Origin: Mariannaea sp. PMI_226
Lineage: Eukaryota > Ascomycota > Sordariomycetes > Hypocreales > Nectriaceae
NCBI GenBank assembly: GCA_024336345.1
Contig: JANFOG010000003.1
Coordinates: 2,548,501-2,612,500, forward strand
Reading direction: 5' to 3'
Length of the DNA: 64,000 nucleotides
The notes beneath the pieces were generated by a model. The model was not told the origin of the DNA. It did not search any database and saw only the letters and a list, made by a program, of their open reading frames with translations. Shown one piece after another: positions 45,164 to 55,157 of the stretch. Position 1 is the first letter of the stretch. Each line of letters starts with the position of its first letter. Position numbers and translations under genes: made by a program.

Positions 45164-46696
45164 TTAGTGCTTCCGGGTCTCAAAACCAGGCTGGTCATGT
45201 ACCTTGAGCCAAGCTGCCACTAGCGGAAGGACAATGATGGGTTGGCCTCGCTTGGCCATATTCAGACAGCTCATGATGACGCCCACATTGGGGGATGCAT
45301 GGTAGACGAGGGACTGGCCTGAAGACAGGAAAGGGTAGAATGCCTCTATTGACATGCTAGAAGGGCCGGACGTGAACGACACTTGCAGCCCGGTATAGTC
45401 ACACAGGCGGGTCATGCGTTCGCCAGACTCGACAAAAGATCTAGTTAGATCCACAATGAGCCGATCTGATGCATCTTCGGGCCTCTCGTTGAAACCAGGG
45501 AGACGAGAGTCTGTCTTCCTGATGTTCACTTTGACTTTGGCGGATATGACTCTGGGCACATACCATTTTGGAGCGGACTTAACTTCTGTGACATATCCGA
45601 TAGGTTGCTGACCTATACGAATAAGATTATATTCGTCTTGGAATGCCACTGAGATCTTCTCTATCTCTTCGTCATCGCCGCCGCCGTCCTCTTCCTCTTC
45701 GTCCGTGTCTGAATGATCCTCACTAGATTGGTCAGACTCTTTGCCGGAGACTCTATATTCTTCATCAGGAATATGCAGACCAACTTCAGCCGCGGCATCT
45801 TCAAACTCATCGTCATCTAAAAAAGCAAAAAGACTTGCGACGTCCATGCTCTTCTTTGAGACTCGAGTGAGGCGGCTCGATCTTCTGAGGGCGTATTCAG
45901 CGGGCTTATCATCACCCTCTGCGATTGCCGGACCTCCGGTCTCTGGTAGGGCATCCTTAGCTCCTGACGCCAATGACTCGATGCGAGGCTTCTTGCTGGA
46001 CCTGGTTTTTGGAGGTGACCCGAGTTGACAAGGGGTTTCAAGAGTAGACTTGGCAGCTGAGCGAACTATCTTGGTAATTAGAGACCAAGTCCAACAGGAA
46101 CTGAGAGCAAATACGAAACTCACGTCTTTTGGATGGTGCCCTAGTAGTTGGTGTGGTCGAGCTAGAGCCTTGGGCTTGACTCTTTGTTCGTGGCCTGAGA
46201 GCTGTGACGATGTTAACGAGAGACAAGTCTTCTTGGGGAGAGCAAATGTACTTTGAGGAGTCTGATAAACAGCACCAGGTGCTTGTGACTCGGCATTGCA
46301 CTTTATATTGATCAGGCGGGAGCAGCCTTCTTGGACTTCAATCTCAAGTCTCTTGCCATGGGGAGACTGGAACTTGCGACCTAAAGCTTCTTGGACAACT
46401 TCGTCAAGGTCATCCCAGCTTCTGATGAATGTCAGGAGGAGTGGCTAGCTAGTATTCGAGAGTTTAGGCAGGACTTACACGTCACCCAGGACAGAAAGCA
46501 AGTCCAGTTGGGAGTTTAACCCTTCAGTGGCATGCTTGTCACCATTCTTGCCTTCAGCTTGAATCTCATTCCTATCAGAGGAAAGAGTCTTCGAGCACTT
46601 TAGAAGGTTATACCGGAACTTGGAAGTTTCCTAGTCTATCCAGTGTTCTTCAATCTTCTTGATGATGTCTGTGACATCATTCTGTAATTGGGCCAT
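45164..46696 (-). pseudogene. acidic, probably nuclear protein of unknown function, with an in-frame TAG near its start
   Basis: Modelled as exons 46696-46479 and 46421-45164 (minus), 491 codons. Frame and splice signals fit (donor GTAAGT, acceptor CAG), but codon 22 is TAG at 46633-46631, within EEHWID-stop-ETSKFRY. No later ATG lies in that frame before residue 100 or so, so the product would be lost or start far downstream. The long second exon carries a basic, Ser/Lys-rich part (TRSSKKPRIE), an acidic run (DTDEEEEDGGGDDEEIEK) and a C-terminal domain (RLIVDLTRSFVESGERMTRL, CDYTGLQVSFTSG) of unknown family. The reading frame could also be split by an intron near 46125. A TAG arising from CAG would fit a C-to-T change. 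Confidence 0.55.
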
Positions 46697-46782
46697 TTCG
46701 TTAACCTCAATATAAAAAAAGTAAAGGGGGGGCGGGGGAGTGAGAGAGGGGGAGGGTGGGAGGCGTATCCGGGAGTCTAGAG

Positions 46783-47000
46783 TCCTCTAAGTACCCAAGT
46801 AACAGCTGAGCTGAAACGAACCCTGCTCTGACGAGCCTGGTTGGGACTTCGATTCGTCGATGACCACCGGGAGAAGGGAAGGGGGAGCGTACTCGATGCT
46901 TCAGAGTCCTCTCGGTACCCGATTGAACAGCTAAGCTGAACGTGCCCGACCCTGACGAGCCTGGCTGGGACTTCGATTCTTCTTCCGCACCGGGACAAGG
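46783..47000. repeat. two tandem copies of a ~124-bp unit upstream of the acidic-protein gene
   Basis: Two related blocks start with AGAGTCCTCT...GTACCC and end with CTGACGAGCCTGG-(T/C)TGGGACTTCGATTC; the CTGACGAGCC cores lie at 46828 and 46952. A third related piece (CTCTGACGAGCCCGG) lies at 53189-53203, just upstream of the helicase gene. Confidence 0.65.
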
Positions 47001-47744
47001 GGGCAGTGGAGGCGGGGGAGGGGGAAGGAAGAGAAGGCAGGGTCGACACGAAAGCGGCAGAGCAAAGACGACCGAATTATATCGATCGTGATAGTAGCGA
47101 CAGGCGCGAAGACGGCAATGGTGACAGACAGGCAATGGAGACGGACAATGAGGAGAACGATGTGGCACTCATTGGGGAAGGGAGATGTGGCAGACATACC
47201 TCGTTTCTCATGTGGAAGGCATGATGAGTTATGTGTACTTTCCGTAGAGAATCCTTGGGAAAGTGCCAATGCATATGGGAAGGAAGGAGGTATTAGGTAT
47301 TATGGATGGTTCAGCAACACAATCATGCTATAAAACAAGAGTTCTCTGCGAATAAAGGAAGCATCGTCTAGATAATTATGTGGAGGTGCTAAGAAACGTG
47401 TCGTGGACGAGTGTATTGAACAGTCCAATGTGTGGTTCACCCAGTATCATCCTCTCCCTGTCTCACCTGATACTAATGGAATCCCAACATAGTAGAATAG
47501 CGAGAAGTAGACCTCAGGTGACTACCCGAATGATGGGAAATAGATTCATAATGCCTGTAAACTTGTGTGCCTTGAATAATCTAGTTCTTTCCTTCCCCAA
47601 CCCAGAACTCCAAACCCATAACTCAATATCAGTGATCCCAGATGCCGCTAGCGTAACTCCTTGTGTCCACAGTGTGAATGGTTATGATCCGTTTCATTCT
47701 GGTCAACAAAGAAGGAAAAAAGGTAGACGATTTAAATGATCCTT
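47001..47744. other. intergenic region
   Basis: Between the tandem repeat and the end of the next minus gene. No supportable gene; overlapping frames on both strands show no family pattern. Confidence 0.5.
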
Positions 47745-48617
47745 CTAGAAGCTGCGATTCGCATTATCGGATCCGTTCTCGTCCAAGTGCTTATTGAGTG
47801 CGATGATCGTGGCTTCCATGGGGATGGTAACATCCCGGCACAGAACCAAAGGCTGCATCAAGCCACTCACTTTGTCCTTCTCATGAACAAATGGTTCGGT
47901 CGGATCGTCCTGCTTTGCAAACTCCTTGATCCGACGTCTTGCAAGAGTGATACCCACCAAGGCATTGTGCCCCATGATACGCTCCCTCTCGGTTTCATCG
48001 TAGCGATCGACTGCCGCGATCTTGGCTGTGCAGTCATTGAAACCATTTGTAAACTCAACAAACTTTCTATTGACAAGTTTGCCTTTCGAGTCTTTGTACA
48101 TCCAGCGGATGCACTCTTCGCCCTCGTTCAGGCAAGGGGCAAGAAACGCGGGCGCTCCCCGACGACGCTCATCCGGGACGACCTCGGTGCCAGACGACTG
48201 GCCTCTCTTTCGTTTGGCAATAGAAACTGGCAGATCACAAGTGAATCTGCCAACCTGGATGGTAACGTCTGCCGAGTTTCGCTCCCGAAGGGTTGGTATG
48301 TCTTCACGGACTGTCATCTTCGAGTCCCAGCGATCGAAAACTTTCGTAAAAAGACTTTTCAAAAGAGGCTTGGGCACGGAGTTGAAGGTTTTATTTGCGA
48401 TAGGACGAGCCCTCAAGAATTCAAGACAAATGTCGTGGAAGGTTTCGATTTGTTCGTGGCTGAATTGATTGGAAGATGTATAAGTTATAGATGGCACCGG
48501 CGAGGCGTAGGCCTGTCTCCCTCGACGAGGAGGCGCGATAGGGTAGCCTTGTTCATCCATCTCAATGATTTGAATAATAAAACTAAAGTTGACTGTTAGT
48601 TTCTGGTTGAATGACAA
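47745..48617 (-). CDS. protein of unknown function, founder of a three-copy family in this window
   Basis: A frame of 290 residues; the start may be Met1 (48617) or the Met that begins MDEQGYPIAPPRRGRQ (48560). Features are a Pro/Arg-rich N-terminus, a middle with FHDICLEFLRARPIANKTF and VFDRWDSKMTVREDIPTLRE, a basic KRKRG patch, EGEECIRWMYKDSKGKLVNRK, and a Lys/Asp/Glu-rich C-terminus. No enzymatic motif is seen and no family is recognised. Two broken relatives occur at 34109-34430 and about 49305-49410, so it belongs to a multiplying family, probably carried by mobile or subtelomeric-like DNA. It has no obvious intron. Confidence 0.65.
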   Translation of the reverse strand: MSFNQKLTVNFSFIIQIIEMDEQGYPIAPPRRGRQAYASPVPSITYTSSNQFSHEQIETFHDICLEFLRARPIANKTFNSVPKPLLKSLFTKVFDRWDSKMTVREDIPTLRERNSADVTIQVGRFTCDLPVSIAKRKRGQSSGTEVVPDERRRGAPAFLAPCLNEGEECIRWMYKDSKGKLVNRKFVEFTNGFNDCTAKIAAVDRYDETERERIMGHNALVGITLARRRIKEFAKQDDPTEPFVHEKDKVSGLMQPLVLCRDVTIPMEATIIALNKHLDENGSDNANRSF

Positions 48618-49304
48618 GAGGAGGCTTGGGGCCTACATAGAGTGAATGTCTGGTTCGTAAGATAAAATTGGTTCAAGGAGTTGATGATCTGTTCAAACTC
48701 GAGAAGACTCTATGTAGAGGGTATTGTTCAGGAAATGGGATGCAGAAAAAGATGAAAGGAGGAGAGGAAAAGAAGTGAAAGGAAGAGAGAAAAGCTATGG
48801 TGTTGTTATATGTAGCAGTGAATCACATTAGGCGCGCCCCCATATCAGTTCATCTAATCTTCAACAGTGAATCACTGTAGCCCTCAAGCCTAAACTGAGA
48901 ACATATTCTCCAATATTCCCATTCTTCTCTGGGTTCTGTTGGTTCCAGACCTAGGCCAGGCCTAGGCCTGGCCTAGGCCTGGTCCAGGTAGATGCCACCC
49001 AGGCATGGGAACTCAAGAGTCAATCGATTAACTATGAGCACTCATGCCCCTAAGTGCCATAAATAGATCGAATGTAATTCTTCGTTTAGAAACTGTAACA
49101 TCAAAGTCTTTGCATAGTGCCTCAGCTTGCATTCTGCTCCTATATGGGTTTCAAGCCACTTCCACGCCACTATTCTTCATTAGAAGACTCAAATTTCATT
49201 AGAGTCTTTAATAAGCCTAAGAGAGCATATTCCGTTATGTTAGAAGTTGAATTTCCAGAATCGGCACCCAGCTGTGGGCCTCGATCGACACCTCGTGAGC
49301 AGGC
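48618..49304. other. intergenic region with palindromic GGCCTAGGCC cluster
   Basis: Apart from the inverted repeat copy at 48966-48994 and surrounding CCTAGGCC-type units (48948-48985), no gene is seen. Confidence 0.5.
48966..48994 (+). repeat. left copy of a 29-bp perfect inverted repeat
   Basis: Identical, in reverse complement, to 53853-53881. It contains the palindromic core GGCCTAGGCC. Outward of the repeat, similarity continues weakly (CTAGGTCTGGAAC here against TTAGGTCCGGAAC on the right) after an extra 11-bp unit on the left. Confidence 0.9.
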
Positions 49305-49500
49305 AACCGGTTTCTCACAGCCAGTTGAGGAACGAGCAGGTCGCTGCTCGCCAAGATATTTGTCTTACATACCTTAGAGCTCGCCGGCTGAAGGACGATA
49401 CATATGACCCTGTCACAACAAAAGGGGCACAAAACCTCATTTTTCATAAGGGACCAATAGGTTCTCACGCCTGGGGCTTTGGAGGCTACACTAGTACGTG
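49305..49500 (+). pseudogene. second decayed relative of the unknown gene at 47.7-48.6 kb
   Basis: The plus-strand frame reads SQLRNEQVAARQDICLTYLR then ARRLKDDTYDPV, comparable to the intact SNQFSHEQIETFHDICLEFL then RARPIANKTFNSV. Downstream similarity fades and no complete gene can be built. It is more diverged than the 34-kb relic. Confidence 0.6.
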
Positions 49501-49557
49501 GAGGTCGATGAAGCAGAAAGCTGGATACAATTATCAATTTTGGCTATATAGTAACCT

Positions 49558-52500
49558 CTACTCGGCTTCCTTGGCCTTAACCGGAATACGGATGACGCGA
49601 CCGCTCTCAACGACCCTTTGGTGGATGTTGCAGAGCATGGTACACCTCATCATATACCTCTCTCCGTTGACCCCCTTGACGGAGATGACACGATCCTTCC
49701 TATCCTTACCCTTCCCTTTGCCTTTACCCTTGCCCTTGCCCTCCTGGTCTCTGTTACCTCCCATCGTGCCGAGGACATTGATGTCCCCGAAGATGAGGAG
49801 CCCACACTTTTGACGGCTGAGCATCACATTGAGTCGCTGCTGGTCTGTGGTGAAACCAGGGCCAATGGCTCGTGCTGTGCCAAAAATGACAGCGACAATG
49901 TCTCCTTCTTGCCCTTGGAAGGAGTCAACGGTTGCTGCAGGTGGGAGGTCCCTGAGCACGGCGTAGTCACGTTTCATACCGTTGATGAGATTGACATTTG
50001 CCGTGTACGGTGAGATAACGGCTATCCGGGATGCGTCGACCTTGGATGTCTTGACAAAATCGGCAAGAAGTTCAAGGGCAATCTTGACCTGATCCGGGCT
50101 CTTCTTGGACATGGTCTCTCTGTCGACGATGCAGCGTGAGCCCTCGCAGTCAACAAATACCTCCCGGGCTTTCCCGGCAGGTGGAGGAGTCAGCTCTGGG
50201 TACTTATTTTGGAGGTAAGTTTCCAGAGCCCTGCCGATGTCGTGCCCGGGAAGGTGAATATCGCAACCTGGTCCGTAGGTAAAAGGGAGGTCGTTGTAGA
50301 CATGCTCATGGCATATGTCGAACAGACCTGTGGCCATGCGAAGCTGGGTACGTAGACGATAGATGGGCCAACCGATTGCCTTGATATACTCCAAAGGAGA
50401 AATCTTGGCATTCTTGGCTAGGCGGTTGACCGGGAAGTCGTCTGCATCCTTATCTTCAAGTGTCATGACGGCCGGGGAAAGCTGCTTTTCATCGCCGGCC
50501 AGGAGACAGGGCAGGAGGGTGTTGCCCCAGACACAGTAGAGGTCAGGTCGGCTGATGTTTCCAGCCTCATCAACTGCAATGCCCCGAGCCTTTTCATTCT
50601 TCCAAGCCTTGAAAGGCTCCTGGGAAGAAAGGGCGGGGGTGGTGCAGACAACATCAGCCTGGGAGATGAGGCTCCCGATGAGCAGCTCGACCCGTTTCTT
50701 CTCTGCCTTTTGGCCCTTGTCATACTCGACCCAGTCAATCTCCCCAGAGGCCACAGCACGAAGTCGAGCCAACTTCTCGTCCTTGTCGATCTCGCTACGC
50801 ATCTTATGAAGGATCTTGCTATCATCTGTGCGGAGCTTGCGAACAGCAGGGCAGCGTAACAGAACGAGGAGCCAGAAAGACGGGGACAGGTGCATGGTCC
50901 AACGGGACTTGGGCTGCCACGACCGAACTGGAGCTGCCGCATCGCCAGCGAAAGGATTCTCGAGCAAGTTGAGGAATGCCTCGTACTCGTCCGCGACCTT
51001 GTTTCCACGGATAACAAGCTTGTATTGAATCCGGGTCAGGTCGTCGGCATCCTTGTCTTTGTTGTATCGATCCGTGACGCTGGATGTGATCCGGTCGAGG
51101 CGAGCAGCAAAGTTGGACACGGCCACATGGCTGGGGGCACTGCCGTAAATCCTGCCCAGGGTCGTCATAGCAAGAGTTCCAACAGCAAGAGCTGTTGTCT
51201 TGCCGAATCCAGGTCCCTATAAAAGTCAGTGATGAAAGTCCGGCGGTAGATTTGCCAGCTGACAACTTACTGCTGTAATCGCGCCAAGTCCAAGAGGTCG
51301 CTCGCTGAGATACTTGCGGAAGCGACTGCGGTCGGCAGGGAGGGCCTCTTGGATGAGAGCCTCGATATACTCTTTATCATCGGTGGCTAGGTAATTGACC
51401 ACGGGAGGAAGAGACCGAGTTTGGTGGTTGAGGCTAGCTCTCTCAAACTTGGTTACCAGGTCCTCAGATGCGTCGGACGCATGTCGTAGACGCATGGATG
51501 GGTAGAAACCGGTGCCACGCAAGAGGTCGCGATGAAGGTCCATTCGAAACTGAACCTCATCGGGGATAGGTGCCCTGTGAGCTGGTTCATCGACATCCGC
51601 GGGGTTTGCATCCGGAGGCATGCCGCAGGCAACAGGATTGGACGGCCTGGAGCCGGGAGAAAACAGACACACCGCATCGACTTTTCGTTCATGATCTCTG
51701 AGAGGACACTCGAACTTCACAGCGGCCAGATTCTATCGGTCTCTGCTTTCTCTGAGGGCGAGAGTGGCTGAGGCACGGTCGCCGAACACGTTGACTTCAA
51801 GCCCAGGGAGGCGATCCTCCTGTTCCTCCTTGGGGCGGCGAACGAAAAGAACCATCTCGTGCTTCTCCACAGGGTGGGGATCAAGAACACTGATGGACTG
51901 CGGACGGGCAACGATCTTGGCATCCCAATCACCTTGGGCTCCGTTATGGAAAAGCCGGAGCTTGAGGAGACCGTCCTTACAGAGGCGACGCCAGACATCA
52001 TCATGTTCTTGGATGAAGTCCTTGGACAGGGGCAAGATAACATAGTAGTACTTGTTATCTTCCGACTCTGGCTTGGCGTTGACAAAGTAAACCGGGAACC
52101 GGACCTCTGCAATCTTGTCGGTAGCTACGTCAAGCCACATAACATCTTGCACGACAGACTGTGTCAAGGCAGCGAGGTGGGCGTTGTCGTCATGGAAACA
52201 CCATGCCTGCGCGAATTGATGGCCTCTCTCCTGGCCAAGCATATCCCTGTACCGATCGAGAGACCAGTAGTGGTCTTTGCCGTATGGATAGCTGAAGGAC
52301 TTGAGATCACCCTGTGCCCAGTCCCTGCCTAGCTGAACTGTGGGATAGAAAACGACAAAGGTAAACTCCCGTTGCTCCACGATGTCAAGCAGGGTGGTGG
52401 TGCCAACGATTGGCCCATTGTGGTTGAGCCATGCTTCGCTTGGGTGCCCTGGGTTGGCGAAAGGCAAGCCAAATCCTTCAACCTCCGAGAAACCTTCTCT

Positions 52501-53055
52501 CAAGGCGACTTTGACCACGGAGGAATTCGTCTTGGCACCAGGGAATCGAGCAAGTAAGCGTGGGCAATCCGTAAGGGGCAAGATCTGACAGTCAAATCCA
52601 CAGCGAGGGAATTTGACAGTGATTTTGTGCGAAACCGTTGGTGCAGTGACGCCCCCTTCGTGCACACCCCGGTCGACTATGGATGCTAATTAATACCGTT
52701 TATTTACTGTGTTAAAAGTGAGAAACTTACCTGAGTGACGAATTCCAAAGCCCTCATCCTCGATTTTGGGACCGAGGGGGAACTCCATGCTGAAGCCAAT
52801 GGAGGGGTCGGTATCGGGAAGATTGAAGCAGAAGAGCTTCATGTCGATACCGCTCTTCAGACCAAGGGGCTCTCCTCCGATAATAGGACCATCATATTCG
52901 CGCAAGATAATGGCACATGGCTTCCACCAGGTTGGTTTGGCCTTCTTGGTCTCTTTGGCAGGGGTTGGAGCGGAAGGTTGAGGAGCGGCGGGAGTGGAAG
53001 AAGAAGAGGAAGCGGGAACGGGAACAGGAGAGGGAGGGGAGGCGTTTTGAGACAT
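49558..53055 (-). pseudogene. UPF1-like SF1B helicase with an in-frame TAG
   Basis: Exons on the minus strand are 53055-52731, 52676-51271 and 51216-49558; together 1129 codons in frame, except that a TAG at 51735-51733 interrupts exon 2. The frame continues unchanged beyond it (RESRDR-stop-NLAAVKFECPL). The helicase domain is complete: GPGFGKTTALAVGTLA (Walker A), GIAVDEAGNISRP (motif II), DEKQLSPAVMT (motif III), RIAVISPYTANVNLI, ATVDSFQGQEGDIVAVIF (motif V) and RLNVMLSRQKCGLLIFGD (motif VI). The first 570 residues are of unknown type. A readthrough product, an intron that hides the stop (a weak GTGTTC donor 57 nt upstream keeps phase) or a fresh pseudogene are all possible. The region is flanked by 29-bp inverted repeats. 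Confidence 0.75.
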
Positions 53056-53852
53056 ATTGGTTTGAGGGGAGGAGAGAAAAAAAAATGACAACGAGGATGA
53101 ATCACTAACGTCGTGAACGCTCCCACAGAAACTGGTGCTTCGGCTCTTTAGTTGAGGCGATGTATCAGCGCACTGAATACGAACCTGACTCTGACGAGCC
53201 CGGCGTGCCTGCAACTAAAGAACTGTCAGCAAACAGAAAACTGTGGAAGGGTCCGCTTCGAGGAGCGCCCAACCACCCGACTAACTAAAAGGAAAGGAAG
53301 ATAGACCCAAAGTCTATCACAATCTGGGCGAACCAGAGAAAACCTGAGCACTAAGAGAAGCACACCACTGCAGGCAGTGATTCCTTTCGCAAAGAGTAGG
53401 TTATAGGAGAAAGAAAGAAAGAAGAAATCGAGCTAGAGATTGTTGTTTTCTTTAAACAATAGCATCGGCTTGTCAACAAGTGTCAGTTTAGTAAATTGAG
53501 TCGTTTATTGTGTTATAATTGGCTGTCTTTATGTCAAGAGTTAAAGTCTTCCATTGATTTGATTGGCCAGAAGTTTAGCGATATCTAGATATTTCAAGTA
53601 TGGAGGCTTAATGATTGAGGGAATCATGAAACAAGCCACTACAGACTCTCAGTCAAATTCAGCGTGGTTTCGAGAATAAGAAAGACTAAAATAAAACTAA
53701 CATCAAGCCCCCTGAATAGCGCCAAAGGTTTTTTTTTACCCTAAGAGGGTTTTAATAACAAGCACAAGTAGGTGTAGTGATAATTGATGAACTTACCTAA
53801 GGATTAGGCGAGTTAATTGTTGAAGAGTAGAAAGGAGTTTGTACAAGATACT
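53056..53852. other. intergenic region upstream of the helicase gene
   Basis: Contains the CTGACGAGCC-type piece at 53189-53203 shared with 46.8-47.0 kb, a GAAA-rich stretch at 53411-53425 and a T-run near 53729. No gene is seen. Confidence 0.5.
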
Positions 53853-53881
53853 CATCTACCTGGACCAGGCCTAGGCCAGGC
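53853..53881 (-). repeat. right copy of the 29-bp inverted repeat
   Basis: Perfect inverted copy of 48966-48994; the copies are 4.9 kb apart and enclose the relic at 49.3 kb and the helicase gene. Confidence 0.9.
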
Positions 53882-54043
53882 TTAGGTCCGGAACAGTTCT
53901 TTTATATAGAAGTTGGGTTGAATCTTGGAAAGCTGCCGGTGGCATTAAACATCAATATCAATTAAAAAAGTCGTATCGTGTAACTATCGGGTTCTATATA
54001 TATCTTTATGCATGACTCCTAGTAAAAACTTTTCAAAATGTCG

Positions 54044-55157
54044 TTACAGCTTGGCGGTCTCAACACGGCGGCCAGTCTCGTCAAAGTTGATCTTCTGACC
54101 AGAGTTCAAACTCTCCTGAAGGGCACATCCAATCTTGACAGCCTGGACGGCACCAGTGAGCTTGAAGGGCAGTTTGGTGTTCTCGAGACAACAAGCAGTG
54201 AACTCGTTGGCCTCGGTGACAAAAGCGTGTTCAAATCGGCCATAGTAGTCTCCGGGGATCTCACGACGGATGCCAGCGGGCTCATGCATTTCAACGAGAG
54301 TGCCTGTGGGGTTGGCATTGACAGAGAGTTTTCCCTCGGTGCCGATGACCTCAGTCATGTCATGCTGGCCAGCAGCCATCATGCGGGAAGAATAAAAGTA
54401 TGCTACCTTGCCACCCCAGAACTCAACAATACCGATGCCATTGTCGACATCCTTGTGCTTGCGGAGCTCGGGCTGGACGGCAGTGATACCAGTAGCGACG
54501 ACGCTCTTGACAATGGAGTCTTGGCCAAAGTACCAGAGAGCAAGGTCAATGTCGTGAATGTTGCAGTCAACAAAGATGCCACCAGAAAACTCGGCGTAGG
54601 CGACGAAGAAACCAGAAGGGTCGAGCTTATCGCAAGTCTGGGAACGGAAGACGGAGGGACGGCCAATGGCGCCGTTGTCCAGGCGGTTGAAAGCGTCGCG
54701 GTACGAGGCATCGAAACGGCGGGAGAAACCACACATGACCTTGAGATGAGGCTTCTTGGAGGCAGCATCGACAACAGATTGTGACTAGATGAAATATTAA
54801 TCATGTGGTGCCTCAAGGGGGAATGAAAGTGTAACCAACAATCTCGACACTGGTGCTCAGGGGCTTCTCGCACAGAACATGCTTATCGGCCTCAATGGCC
54901 TTGATGGCCTCCTCGGCGTGAGCTGTGGTGACGGTAGCAATAACCACAGCTTCGAGGCCGGGGTGTTTCAGCATCTCCTCATAGTCGCTGTAGATGGTCA
55001 CTCCCTCAAGGTGAGTGCGAGCCCAATCAGCTTCCTTCTGGACAGGAGTGAAGGCAGCAACGAGCTCGGCACGAGGAGTGCGGTTGTGGAAGTTGAGGGC
55101 ATGACGAGCGCCCATACGGCCGAGACCGGCAACAGCGACTTGAAGCTTCTTGGACAT
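54044..55157 (-). CDS. Gfo/Idh/MocA-family NAD(P)-dependent dehydrogenase, inositol 2-dehydrogenase-like
   Basis: Exons 55157-54840 and 54784-54044 (minus) join to 352 residues, typical for the family. The Rossmann domain begins KLQVAVAGLGRMGARHALNF, and EADKHVLCEKPLSTSVE is the conserved EKP motif. The C-terminal domain has CGFSRRFDASY, GGIFVDCNIHDIDLALWYFG (the catalytic Asp/His region of inositol dehydrogenases) and EVIGTEGKLSVNANP. Oxidation of myo-inositol or a related sugar is likely but the substrate is not certain. The intron donor (GTTGGT) is weak, but joining in phase 0 restores VEISQSVVDAASKK. It is divergent from the Zn2Cys6 gene at 57.8 kb. Confidence 0.92.

Noticed and set aside
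46707..47269. Pro/Leu-rich frames on the minus strand upstream of the acidic-protein gene
   Set aside because: They arise from GGGGGA-type low-complexity DNA and the tandem repeat; no splice model joins them to the gene below.
47736..48599. 287-residue plus-strand frame opposite the unknown gene at 47.7-48.6 kb
   Set aside because: Both strands are open here. The minus frame is preferred because its protein similarity is seen in the two relics, including across frame breaks.
43124..53881. The zinc-finger protein, helicase and unknown genes as one defined transposon or Starship-like element
   Set aside because: No transposase, tyrosine recombinase or shared termini enclosing all three were found; only the helicase segment has inverted repeats.
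54038..54784. 248-residue plus-strand frame opposite the Gfo/Idh/MocA gene
   Set aside because: It is the antisense shadow of a well-defined dehydrogenase exon.
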